Below, piece after piece: positions 46,079-57,913 of a DNA stretch of 64,000 bases. The number at the start of each line of letters is the position of its first letter. Position 1 is the stretch's first letter. A program made the translations under genes and the position numbers. Where the stretch lies: assembly GCA_037176845.1 (NCBI GenBank), contig JAYKXP010000016.1:558001-622000 (forward strand), written 5' to 3'. The notes beneath the pieces are model-generated. The model searched no databases. It saw nothing but the letters and a program-made list of their open reading frames with translations, and was not told the DNA's origin. The DNA comes from Paramarasmius palmivorus. Lineage: Eukaryota > Basidiomycota > Agaricomycetes > Agaricales > Marasmiaceae.

Positions 46079-47956
46079 CTACTCATTTGCAACCTGAAAG
46101 AAATTGTGAGCGTGCGTTCTGAGCGACCAAGAGTACGACTTCACCTTTAGAACCCTCCGCCCCGGGACATCTTCTTCGCCATCACTCTCGTCTTCGCTTT
46201 CAATTCGCTTTGAGAATGGATTTGGAAGACCGGCATCTTGGCCATGTGAAGTATCATAACCACCGTAGGCGTCTTCGTCGTCATCACTACCTTTGCCTAC
46301 TTGAGGACCATTAGATGCCTGAGGTGCCTGAGGGCCAGAACCTGGAGATCCTCGTTCATAGTATGAAGCATATGATTCAGCTCCGGCGGTAGGTGCACTG
46401 GAGGCTGCACCACTGGTAGCCTGCGATTGAGCCCCAGTGTTGCTTCTATTCAAAGGGGCCGGACTGCCACCAACACCAGCGGCCGCTACAACCGAAGCCA
46501 TTGCATTCGCGTGAGTAGTCGCAGAGCCGGCACTGTTATGCCCATTTTCGGAGGATCCAGCGTTTCCATAATACGTTTGATTGGCTGCGCTGTTATAGAC
46601 GTCGTATCCATGACCAGGTGCCAAAAATGCCGGATACGGTGATCCACCTTCTCCAAGTCCTGCAGCATACCCACCACCCATTCCTGCACCATATTCTGCG
46701 CCAGGTCCGCTTACGGCACTCCGTTGGGTCTCCGCACCTCGACTTCTTGCCCGAGAGACACCAATGCCAGCTGCACCCGCTGCTCCTACTCCGGCATACG
46801 CGGCAGAGTGATCAAATATACCTCCGGGACCGGGACCAGACATCTCGGGATAAGGACCCTCACTGCTCATGGGAGCTTGACCATAAGTTCCATGGGAGCT
46901 GACGTCCGAGTAATTGCCGACGTTATTGTAGGCAGTTGGACCATAACCAGACGAGTTACCACCCACGCTACCGGGGTAGCCTGCAGGACCACCGGCATTC
47001 GGTGGATACCCAGTGTTACTATTGCCACCACCGTAACGCTTCTCGTCGTCGTCAGGGTCGTCGAGGAAGACCGGCGCACGAGCGTTGGCAGCTTCAGCAG
47101 CAGCGGCAGCAACTTCATCGTCCCACTTCTTGGCCCGACGACGACGAATAGACATCGTGATTAGTGCAATAAGGATAGCCAAGCCCACAAGCCCAACCGC
47201 GGTGAATGTTCCAGCAACAGCGCCTGTATTATCCCAGAATCTGTGAAAGTATGGGGTGGCGTCAGCAAGCCGAATAATTAAAACTGTGAGAAAGGAAATG
47301 GAAGGCAAGGCTAAAAGCCATCTGCAGTGCGGTACCTGTCCATCATCCCATCCAACAAAATGTTGATGAGACCGCAAGGCGAACAAGGGTTATGGCGGGG
47401 ACTAGGGGAAAATTTTTCACTTACGACTTCTCTGAGCTTGCATTATTGGTACCGGAGGTAGGTGCAATATTGCGAGACGTCGTAGACGGTGTAACAGTGA
47501 CCGTAACAAGGTTTCCACCGGGCAGAGTGGATGTCGATGTGAATACGGCAGGAGGTGTTGTGGTCGTCTCAGATGTGTTGGAAGTGGCAGCGGATGTCGA
47601 GGTGCTTGTAGAAGTGGTTGAGGTTTCTGTGGAGGTCTGCGACGTGGAAGTGGTGGAAGTATCAGTCGTACTTGTCGAAGTGTTGGTCTCGGAGGTGGTC
47701 GATGTTGTCGACGTAGTCGACGTGGTTGATGTGGAAGTGGGGGTTGTTGATGTGGAAGTTGTGCTCGGCGACGATTGCGTTGGGGTGCTCGCCCTGGAAT
47801 ATTGTGAGATGAGAAATTCGTGTGCAAAATCCAAGGCAACTCACGGAGGAGCGGTCGAAGCCGATGTATCACTATTACCTGTGATTTTTGGGTCAGTAAA
47901 TCCTAGAGAACACGGAGGACGTTCACGGACTCATGATTACGGATTATATGGCGCAT
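46079..47956 (-). CDS. Single-pass Ser/Thr-rich membrane protein, wall-sensor-like
   Basis: Several exons. An extracellular-type region of about 115 residues is almost only Ser and Thr (runs of TSTT, STST, TSTE types, coded at 47440-47790), a layout that is normally heavily O-mannosylated. One membrane helix follows: AGTFTAVGLVGLAILIALIT then MSIRRRRAKKWDDEV. The cytoplasmic tail is Gly/Tyr/Asn/Pro-rich (GYPPNAGGPAGYPGSVGGNS) and ends GRRVLK|VANE after a last splice. Such proteins (Skg6, Wsc and Mid2-like) sit in the plasma membrane and sense the wall. The start is uncertain: an ATG at 47956 joined through a 60 nt intron gives MRHIIRNSDTSASTAPP with no signal peptide. The stop is the TAG at 46079-46081. 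Confidence 0.72.
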
Positions 47957-48436
47957 GAAAGAGCAAAGGAATGTGAGTGTCGGCCTCAGAAGAGGAATCC
48001 TTGTGGAGCGTTGCAGTGTGTGAAGATCAACTTGAAATTTCTTCTCGTTCGCCCCCAAACTGGGTAACCGATCACCTGGTCTCGTGAGGGTAATTCCGGA
48101 TCACCCGAGGTCGTTCACAAAAATTGCACGCGAAAATCGATCGCTACTGGAGCTTGGAGAACTCTTTTGAGAGAAAGGAGTTTGTATGTGGTCGTTTAGG
48201 GAAAAGAATAGTACAAAGTACCTCGGAGCTTCCCTGCTGGCAACCAATATTCTTGGCGTCAATCCGTATAGGCACTGACCGTCGCAGTGCTGGCATTTGA
48301 TGGATTGTATTGCAGTGCCCTGTAAAGTACAATCTAGAACCCGTATCAAACATCCGTAGACACCCAACCATTTCAGATGCCCGACGAGCTCGGTCAGGGA
48401 AAGAGAAAAGAGAATTTGCATTCCAGTACAACTAGC
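47957..48436. other. Intergenic region upstream of the Ser/Thr-rich membrane protein
   Basis: 480 bp between TEX1 and the Ser/Thr-rich gene. Minus-strand open stretches (48101-48421) contain cysteines (SIKCQHCDGQCLYGL) and could be an unrecognised first exon, but no splice join was clear. Confidence 0.4.
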
Positions 48437-49940
48437 TCAGGAATCCAAGAGTCCAAACAAACTGACAACGGAAACTGGTGCTCCTGTTCCTTCTCTTCCT
48501 CTTGAAGCCCCGCAATACGCAATGATGTACTTCGAAGGATGCCAACTAACTGTCGGTGCAGGACCGAAAGCCGGAACTCGATGCAAAGGAGCACATGTTT
48601 CTGTCGCCGACTAATTCGCACAATAGAATCAGAGTTTTTCACGGAACAGAACTAGAAATATCACTTACGATATCGATATAGGAACCTTGACTGGCAATTG
48701 CAAGATACTCTCCGTCGAATGAGAAGCTGAGTGCGCTGACTGAGTGACTGATTTATAAACGAATTAGTGTTTGTACAGAGTAATAAACCTGTTGTACTCA
48801 CTCGCAGGATGTAATAGTTTTTGCCACTATCCAGTCGTTCACATCGAAAAGATTCACAATGGAATCATTTCCACCTGTAGCAAGATAACTTTTCGGGGGA
48901 ATGTTACTTGCGTCCAGCGCACATAGTACCCAATTCACTCACCGGCCTCGAGGATCAAGCGCAAAGGCCGTACAACCTGCGACGTGAGCAGGTGGACTTT
49001 CTTGTTGCACCATACCTGGATAGTCCAGGATTCGAATCGTGTGCTCTGCATAATGTGCCAACACGACACCGTCACCTGCGTGATTGAACATCCCCACGCT
49101 TGCAATCACGCTAGCAGAGGACTGTAGCCTACCTCAGTGAAACAGGCAACAGGACAATCGATACTCGAGAGTACTCACGGGATCTTTTTCGACTAATCTC
49201 CATTTTTCCTTTGTTTCATCCCCTTCCTTCCCGTAAGAAAGGAAAGACACATGGTGAGCGGTCGAACAGTACATGATAGTACGCCCATCCGGTGAATATA
49301 CCATGTTGGCCGGTGCCGATTTGAGCACGACTGTTTGCGTGGATTTAGATTCTGTAACAGATCGTGATTATGACCCGTGGATATATCGCAAAATTGAGCC
49401 GTACGTCGAGCATCCCAAAAAACAATTCTTTTCTCCTTCTGTGCAGAGCTTGACGATGTGCACAGCAGCTCGGGTGTGTGGGGTTCCAAGCTACAAAGTC
49501 GACTCTGTCGCTTTGGTGACCACCGGATAGTAATGTTGCTGGACTTGAAGTGCTAATCTGTAGCACCATTTAAATATCAGAGTCAAAAAGTAGATAAAAA
49601 TACGTACCTGGTCCGACAAATAAATCCTCGCCTTGCTATCAATACCAACAGCAGCTAGCTTTTTGCCGTCGCAACTCCACGCTACATGTGACATGGTATG
49701 CTGGGTAGCTTTATACATATAGTCCCTAGGCTTGAATGCTGAGAATGTCGGAGGCTGATTTCACGTTGAAACAGGATGGCATGAAGGAGTCTTAGTAAAC
49801 GACTGTCGAAGTCCCTGAAGGCGAGTTTGGCTTCGTACATGTATACCTCTGGTGCTGAAGCTTGTATAGGGAGGAGGTGAAGGAGGTTTTTGGGGTGGCG
49901 GGATATCGTCGTTGTCATCTTTGCCGTTGGAACCGCTCAT
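48437..49940 (-). CDS. TEX1: THO complex subunit Tex1/THOC3, WD40 protein
   Basis: About 370 residues over many short exons. Start MSGSNGKDDNDDIPPPQKPP at 49940, then a splice to AFKPRDYMYKATQHTMSHVA. WD40 blades follow: WSCDGKKLAAVGIDSKARIY, LVAWNPTHPELLCTSSAQKE with KRIVFWDAR, NMVYSPDGRTIMYCS-like sequence, SVGMFNHAGDGVVLAHYAEH with TIRILDYPG, HVAGCTAFALDPRGRYLATG with GNDSIVNLFD, and SVSALSFSFDGEYLAIASQG with SYIDI. The last exon gives TVSWHPSKYIIAYCGASRGR and VSVVSLFGLLDS before the TGA at 48437. The order matches Tex1/THOC3, part of the THO complex that couples transcription to mRNA export. It is head to head with the gamma-tubulin gene across 65 bp. Confidence 0.88.
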
Positions 49941-50005
49941 GGTAGTTCGTGTCCAAGAGAGACGCGTGAGACCCACGCGTCAACGATTGACCACCACCAC
50001 AAACA

Positions 50006-53000
50006 ATGGTTGCCTCGGACCGGCCGAGTTCCAGGGCATCTCAACGTCCTGTTTCGAGTCTCTCTCAGTATCCTAATCGTCCTGGTTCAAGCCAAAGTAT
50101 CGCATCGCTCGCTCGGCCGCTCTCCAGTGCATCAACGCTCAGACCGACATCCCGGGCTTCGACACACCGCCCAAAATCACGACAACAGAGAGTCACGTCT
50201 GGAAAGCTATTACCTCTATGCCAAAGTCTAGTGAACAATGTGTACGAAATCGAAGGTCCAGCCGATGGGGACGATGATGAAGGGAAGGCTAGCAGGACTG
50301 CCAGACAACGGGAGTTGGTAGAGTTTGCTATCAAGAACCTGAGCATTGAAGGTGCTACATTGAGCAAGGCATCAGTGGTTTTGGACATGGAACGGATAAA
50401 CTCTATGGTTCACGGGTATGTGGTTCACAAATCGAGACTTTCTGTTCAACATTCAAACATTTTGGTCTAGTCACGTCGAGAAGGCCCGTATACGTTCGAG
50501 AGACACGTATGCCGAAGCACTAGAGACATGCTTTTCTCGTCTGAAATCACAAGCCGCACAGAACACAGACTTGGATGCAGAGATCAAGGTATGCTCGAGG
50601 CTCCTACGACGGTCATCTCAGATGTTGATTCACTGGAAAGGAATCGCGACTCCCAGCACACCTTCAGTTTCTGGTAAGGATCATTGTCTTTAATTGATGG
50701 AATGTTCTTCACCAAGATGATAGCTTGCTCTCTCTTCCCCACCAGACCCCAAAACTCTCGCATACGCGCCGGTTTATCTCGACTCTCTGGCCAATCCGTC
50801 ACAAAAACCTGACTCCGATCAACTAACATGGAGAAAGATAATGGAGGAACCTTTTGAAGGGGAGCATTGGATAGGCATCCCCGGCGGCATACCACTACCT
50901 ACACGACAAAGAGGCAACACGGAAGGTGACGACGACGATGAAGCGTCGGACAGTAGCCCGTCACTATCTTCACTTGACTCGGATATTGGGCTTGATATCC
51001 CGCCTTCACCATCTTCTTTGGTCCATGAACCGACCTACACGCCAGTTCAGCCGCCCCCTAGTTCAACGCCGCATTCGGTTCCATCGGAAAAACCTCTATA
51101 TACCACTCACGCGTATAGAAAAGAGGTGGAAAATCTCAGGTCCAAACAATATTGGAGAGAGGACTGGAAGATGGAAGAGAGTCTCGAGGATCTTATTCAT
51201 CGGCGGGGCACCTTTGATATTGGAAACGCATCGACACTAGGTTCGTCGCTGGGACATTTTCCAAAGATAACGAAACCTAATCTTTTGTATATGCAGGGCC
51301 TACCCTGCAACGCGTTCTTCCATCAAGTTCATCGCTCGACGTTAGAAACAACGAGCTTCCTTTGGAAATCATGCTGTCTGTCGAGGTATGTTTTGGTCCA
51401 TGACCCGGTATCGTCCACTCATTTCGTCACAGAAGTATATTTACGAACAGGATGCAGTGCGGGAAGTGCTGATCGCACTTCAAGGCAGGAAAAACATTCT
51501 CTTCGAGTGGATAGATAATCGTTTCAGCGTAAGCTGGTATTCCCGGTTCTTCGGTTTCCTCGCATTAACAGCAGCCTTAGACAACCAAGAGCACACCACG
51601 CCTTCTCCATCTTTCCCTCGCCTCTCAGCATTCTATTTTGTCAACCCTGTGCCAATCATGTACCACTTTACAACATCTCCGGAACTTCACATCGTCAATC
51701 ATTACACAAAGCTCGCATTCACGTACAAGTAATGCCACCCCCAGCACGCTCGAAAGGACCCGGACGAGGAGAAGTAGGATTACACGAACCTTAGAAGCTT
51801 TCGCGGACGCTGTTGATATTGAAGTCCGCCATCTGGAACGCTGGTGTGCCAATAGGGAAGAGTTGATGATCAAAGCACTCGCTGGTGCATTATCCAGTGG
51901 AGACGATGGTCTCGTCATCAGCATCCTGAACACGGAGCAGGCGTTGCGCGATTCTTTTGAGGAGAGCTTCGACGTCCTTCTCTCTGTCGCTGTCAAACTG
52001 GCGAGTGACGAGGCACCAATCAATTGGGATTTACCGAATCGTTCACCGTCTACAACCACTGCGCTACTGCTAGACACCTTGTTCGACGCTGTGCAGCAGA
52101 GGTTGGAACGAGGAGATAAAGTGACAGCTGACGTAGTGATGAGAGTTTTCGTGCGTAGTGCTGAGGAGGTTTGGGATATGGTCGGACGGTGGATGAAGCA
52201 TGGGTTTGAGCTCGGTGGACTTGGGCCTGGTCAGGCAGAACGGCAATTGGAGGATGAGTTTTTCATCGAAACTACTGGAGTTGGATATGACATGGGTGTC
52301 ATTGGGTTGCTTGATCCAGACTTTTGGGCAGATGGATACGGGTTGAGGGATGATTCAGCTATAGGTTCCGACGATGGTGCGCCATATCGCAGAAAGGGCA
52401 TCCCTGCCTTTCTAGAACACGTAGCTGCATCCGTATTGGAAGCTGGAAAATCTGTTGGGTTACTCAAGGCACTAGATTTGGGCATTGACGACTTCAAAAC
52501 ACAGTCGGAGGCTGATGTATTGGACCGCTGGTCATGGGGGAAATTTCGGGATCTTGTTGCTGGAAATAACGCTCTGATCACACAACCTGCTCTCGAAGAC
52601 ACGGTCGTCAATGGTTCGAGACTGTTCTCGGTATCAGTGGATCGTCTCTCGCAACTCATCTATGAGTACGTAACACCCTATTGCGAGGCCACCGGGTCCC
52701 TCATCGCCAGGGCCATTGTTGAAGAGTGCGACTTTTGGTATCACTTGACAGCCATTGAAAGTCTATACCTAATGCTTCGGGGAGACGTGATAAGTGACTT
52801 CGCGGATGTCTTATTTACCAAAGTAGGTTGTCCAGGAATTATTTTGGGTTCTTAAATCATACTCAATGCCGCCCCAGATGGACGCTGGTCAAACCTGGAA
52901 CGATTTTCATTTCCTCAACACTGCATTTACCGACACCGTAGAGTTGAGTCATAGCAATTCTACCGGATCTCGATCTTGGCTACAACTACCTCTTGTGCGA

Positions 53001-54097
53001 CTCTCGTTTCGGAGTAGTGGTATGAAAGAGAAGCCGATCGGGAAGACTGTGAAAGCAATTGAAGGGCTTCTTGTCGACTACGCGGTTCCTTTTCCCTTGA
53101 CCTATATCTTCACCCCGCGTATTATGGAAATCTATGGCGAAATTTTCACATTCATGTTCCAAATCAGGAGGGCGAAGAGTGTTTTGGAAAAGATACTAGT
53201 CAGAGGAGAGCGAGGGAAGTCGGATACATATTCTGGTATGAAGATCTTCTATGCCGTACGAAGTCGACTCAGCTGGTTCATCAAGTATGTCTTCGCCATG
53301 AACTGAAACGCTTCCGCAACTGACCCGGAAAACAGTACCTTTTTAAATTTCTTTACGACGAATGTCAGTGTGCTGACGGTTTCAACCGTATACGCTCATG
53401 CATCAGAATACAGGTCATCTATGTGCAAGTCCAAACATTTCACGAAAAGCTGGAGCAGCCAAGGTCGCTGGATTACATGATTCAATTGCACGATGAGCAG
53501 TAAGCATGTAACCACTTTTTCGCGAGTCCCTCCTGATAAGTTTGACAGCTTAAAAAAGATCCAAGGGCGTTGTCTGCTGCAACCACAGGTGAAGTCTTCT
53601 TCATTAACCTCTTTCACCGCGCGCTGAAGCTCGTGTAGACAGCAGTACTCCACCAATCAATCATGACTGTCCTGGACATGGCAATGAGTTTCAGTGACAC
53701 TTTCGTATCATATGCAGGCGATAAGACAATCACCCATGATATCTCCAGTCGCTCTGTCGTCATCAAACATCGTAGCCGAAAACAGAAAAGAAGACAGCGG
53801 AATGTCGTTGGACTTGCTCATTCCATCAATTGGTCGCCTGACTCAACGGACTCTGAGAATGAGGTCGATTTTGACATGGAAGAGGGTGACACGAAGACTA
53901 GCTCATTTGCTGCTTCGAGCGCTAGTGCCCCTGCCGAAGAAGAGGACTATTTCACTCGCATACAGAGATTATCTCAAGACCTAGACAGTCATGTCCGGTT
54001 CGTCAGACGAGGGGTAGAGACCCTCGCTGGTGGGACTGGCGATGCTGCTGCCACATTTGGAGTACTTGCCTTTACGTTGGAAGACTGGGATATATAG
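50006..54097 (+). CDS. Gamma-tubulin complex component, Spc97/Spc98 family (GCP5-like)
   Basis: Long gene of many exons, about 1,100 residues, starting MVASDRPSSRASQRPVSSLS. The N-terminal 90 residues are Ser/Arg/Pro-rich and disordered. GRIP1-like sequence spans about 51300-52300 (LEAFADAVDIEVRHLERWCA, FVRSAEEVWDMVGRWMKHGF). The C-terminal gamma-tubulin-binding half has RAIVEECDFWYHLTAIESLY with LMLRGDVISDFADVLFTK, DYAVPFPLTYIFTPRIMEIY, EIFTFMFQIRRAKSVLEKI, then HDEHLKKIQGRCLLQPQT across introns, and ends LAFTLEDWDI. These are family signatures of gamma-tubulin ring complex proteins that nucleate microtubules. Subfamily (GCP5 rather than GCP4 or 6) is a weaker call. Confidence 0.85.
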
Positions 54098-54316
54098 TAT
54101 CAGCTCTTTAGAAATAGAGACAGCATTAAAGAGCTGATTTGCCCAAAGCTTTGAAGTCCCCAGGAAATTACCCACAAATCGGCATCCTAAGAGCCCGGTC
54201 CAAAGCGCGTCTTTGATCACGTCTATCACATGACTCGAGGTCGTGAACATAAGTTTTGAAATTTCGGAAGGCTATGTATAGCCGTTAACTTGACCCTTCT
54301 TAGTTCTTCGCCTGAA

Positions 54317-55490
54317 ATGACTACCTCACCATCTCCCACTCCCGAAGCCGGCAAAAGTGCTCCCTTGATAAAGAAGCGTTCAAGGCCGCAACCCCGCATT
54401 CGCGAACGGACACCAGAAACTGAAGAGTCGACAGAAACACCTGTTGAAGAGGAGAAGCTTCCGTATGTTCTTGGATACATCCCCATGAAACAAGTCAGCT
54501 CACGCTCCGTAAAGATTGTCCGACATAATCGAACTCAGAAAATTGAGGAAGTCACGACAGGGTATAGATTCGACGAAGCTGAGCCACGGCGATAAGAAAA
54601 AGAAGAGAAAGAAAAGTGAAGCAGATAACGAGGAAGAGCAGTACGTCTTACTCGTTTGCGATCTAACAATCATTTATGATTCTACAGAGAAGATGATCAG
54701 CAACCAAAGGCTAGAAGAGCCGTAAGAGCGAATAATTTTACTCAGCAAACCAATGCGTTAGATGTCGACAAGCACATGTCCGTCACTTTACAAGACTATT
54801 CCACAATGAAGCTCATTATGCGATAGGATGGCTTACATCGAAGAGAACCTGCAGATACGTTCACGCGCTAAAGACGACGGCGACGGAAAGAATAAACCCT
54901 TGGACCCTCAGGAGGCCCTATACCAAGTTCCCGAACGATGGAAAGTTGAACAGAAGAAGCAGGAAACAGACGACGGAAGCATAACCAACAGTATGACTAT
55001 GCTCACAGCAATACCTGAAGTCGATTTAGGCATGGAGTAGGTTCTCATTGTTGTACCTGATTAAGCGCTGCATCTAAAACTCGTTTACAGCGCCCGATTG
55101 AAGAATATCGAGGAAACAGAAAAGGCAAAGAGAGTCGTTGCAGAAGACCGGCCAGATAGACGGATGATACCCAAAGGGGAAGAGCATCTTGTCGCAACAC
55201 GCTGTGAGTCGCACCCCCCGTCCTTCCTCAGCCTGAAGTGACATTGCTTTCATTTTAGTCTACCGGCCAAATCTCAGGATGAAATCCGACGCCGATATTA
55301 TGCGAGACGCCAAGCTCGAGGCCATGGGTATCCAATTGCAGGAGGAACAGTCGAGGAGAACAAATCAAGATAAGCCTCAAATGGCGACTGATGAACTAGT
55401 AAGTGTATCGACGACTGATGGTTCGTCTTCTATTCATACTGAATCTCACGGTAGGTCATGGAACGCTTCAAGAAACGCATGCGCAAGTAG
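54317..55490 (+). CDS. tls1: C9orf78/Tls1 (Hep59) family protein
   Basis: Six or so exons, about 300 residues. Start MTTSPSPTPEAGKSAPLIKK. The key conserved block forms by splicing: LPLSDIIELRKLRKSRQGID, then STKLSHGDKKKKRKK, matching the ELxxLRKxRxGI motif of the Hep59 family. Other blocks are NALDVDKHMMAYIEENLQIR, MTMLTAIPEVDLGME, ARLKNIEETEKAKR, and FYRPNLRMKSDADIMRDAKL. It ends VMERFKKRMRK at the TAG at 55488-55490. Family members (human C9orf78, fission yeast Tls1) associate with the spliceosome through Brr2, and Tls1 affects telomere gene splicing. Here a splicing role is likely by homology. Convergent with the sedolisin gene, 58 bp between stops. Confidence 0.85.
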
Positions 55491-55548
55491 AACGATACAA
55501 TTTTCACTCTTCGGTCTGTAGTACATTCGGGTATCTTAATACTACAAC

Positions 55549-57913
55549 TCAGTGTTTCAGAACCAGATCCTTCAATTTGAAGAAATTGGGTGTTCCAAGG
55601 CCTGTGACTATTCAGTGGGGTTCTCTTGTCAGTATTGTTCATCACTCGGCCAACGAAAAGCTTACCAGGATCCCATCCTTCAGTCGCCTGGATAGTTTAA
55701 TGAGCTGGTATTCTTGGTGTCGATGAGAAGGCAAACTTACATTGAAGCCGGGGGTGCCACATCCTGGGTTGTTTCCGGATGTGATGTCAGTGAGTCCGCT
55801 GACACCCTTCGAGTACAGGAATGGGTTGAGGAAACCAAGAGGTGGCAGCTTGGCCTTCAATCTCGCATCGTTCAACAAAGCAACAATTCCGGCGAATGCA
55901 GGCGAAGAAGCAGAAGTTCCTCCAATGGACCTGGGAACGCCACTCAACCAGATCCTGAAGAAGCGGCCTTCAGCAGCGATGTCAGGGAAGGCCTAACCGA
56001 GAAAAGAGTCGTTATTATCGAGGCTCCACAGCGTGAGCAGTTCTGAACTTACCCTTCCTTTTCTGTACCCGAAGTCAGATTAGCTCGCATAGAAATCCAG
56101 TAATCTCACTCACGGATTGAAAAGGCCCTTGTACGTGTCCTTGGGAAGCTTCTTCAGGAACGCCGAGACTGCTTTCTCCTGGTACGCTGGCCGAGGCCAA
56201 TAGTCACTGAAGCCTCCTCCAGAGAAATCTACGGCGACCTCAGGAACGAAGATAGTTCCGCCAACGGCTGTTACACTGGATACTGATCAATCCGCGGCAA
56301 AAGAATACTACATATGAACACATACTATGGGCAGGAAGCTGGGAACCCAGGCATGAATTTGGTGATGTTTCTGCCGTCGTTCGTAATGCATTGCTGAGTG
56401 GCAGGATCCTCGTTTCCGTCGCCGACACCACCATCCCCAGATGAGAAGAACAGGGAGACACCTCGAGCACCTGGACATAGCTGTGAGTTAATCACTGAAG
56501 TAGGTTATTGTTCAGTTGCAGCTAACCGAGTTGGGCGAAACTAGCGCAAGCTCTGCGAGCATAATCCTCAGGCACTGGATTACTGTCAGATCACATCGTA
56601 ATGAGGAGCTGAGGCGACACGCACCAGTTTGTTCTGCCTCGCCGTAACTTGTGGAGATGACGAAGGGAATATCCTTGCTCCCAAGCACGAAATCCAGCCA
56701 ATCATTGTACGGCTCATCTGTTGAGGTATGAGAAATGTACTCGTCTATGCATGGGATGAGAACTCACTTGTGTTGGTAGGAGTGGTCAAATCAGGCTTAA
56801 ATGGAGGTCGCCCAGCAGTGGACCAGAAGGTGCCGTTGATTGGGAATGCCAAACCAAAAGCAAATTGAACGTCCAGGTTGGCCTCAGCGCCGGCCTCCGA
56901 GAGGTTCTGTGAATTCTCTCCTCCTGAAGTAGCTCTGGGTGAGTTTCACATGGGACACTTATTTGGTGACTCCTTACCTTTGACTGATATAAACTTGAAG
57001 TCGGTGCCTAGGGCATCCGGTCGCTGTTCAGCGTAAAACGACTGCAAATCTTGGATATTCGCGAACTCTTCAAGATATCCCGTGATACCAATGCCGTTTC
57101 CGATATTCGCTGAGGGAGTGTAACCGACTGCGTTGTATAATTGTTGCAGGCAAGTAATGGTGATGGTGGTGTTGCAGCTAGCATCGACTTCAATACCGGA
57201 AGGCAGCTTAATCTTGTCTGCGCTCTGTGCAAAGGACTTCAGACTGCCTGCTTCAACGGGCTCGTCAACAATGTCGTGGATCGTGCTTGTCATTCCCTTG
57301 AATCGGGCGAACATAGTCGTAGGCTGAATAACATCGACGTGGGCATGCAAATCCTTGGGAAGACTGTAGCTTGTGGTCCTGACGAGGTAATCCCCGCTGT
57401 CAGCGTGCTTCCATACATGGTATGTCTACCGACGAAGAATGCCAAGTCAGTAGTCCAAGAGACGGAGACAGGAAACTTAATCACCGTATCCAAGAGTTTC
57501 TCTGCTACAGACACCGGGACGCTCAGATATATCCAATCCTTGGCTGGCGATCTTCCAATATCCGCTTCCCCGATGCCATACTCGGCAAGCCATTCGGTCA
57601 CAGCGTCGATACTCTCAGGGTGTGGAGCGACCAAAGCTTCGACCTCCTCCTTGGATAGGTGCTGTCCATACCTCCCATGGTCGGGGTCGGAAACCTCATA
57701 GAGGTGTTGCTCGAGTGCGGGGAAGTTGGGCTGGGGAAGCCCGATTCTCAGGTCAATGACGTGATTAGGAGGAGGTAGGCTGTCCTTGACCCATCCTCGA
57801 GGAGGGTGAACGCTTCCTTTAACAGTTGGCGGGAGGCGTTTCGACGGTCCTGCAAGAGAGACTGAAGCAGCTGTCAAGGCGAAGACAGTATGAGCGAGTA
57901 AAGACGGCCACAT
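55549..57913 (-). CDS. Secreted sedolisin (S53) protease, tripeptidyl-peptidase type
   Basis: Many exons, about 580 residues. Signal peptide [20 protein letters not shown]. The pro-kumamolisin propeptide spans about residues 40-190 ([52 protein letters not shown]). In the catalytic domain, the Glu and Asp of the triad lie in EAGAEANLD and the serine in [19 protein letters not shown]. Other landmarks are [32 protein letters not shown] and a calcium-site region ending [19 protein letters not shown], formed by the last two splices. The enzyme should be secreted as a zymogen and cleave tripeptides at acid pH, a common nutritional protease in saprotrophic fungi. Confidence 0.92.
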
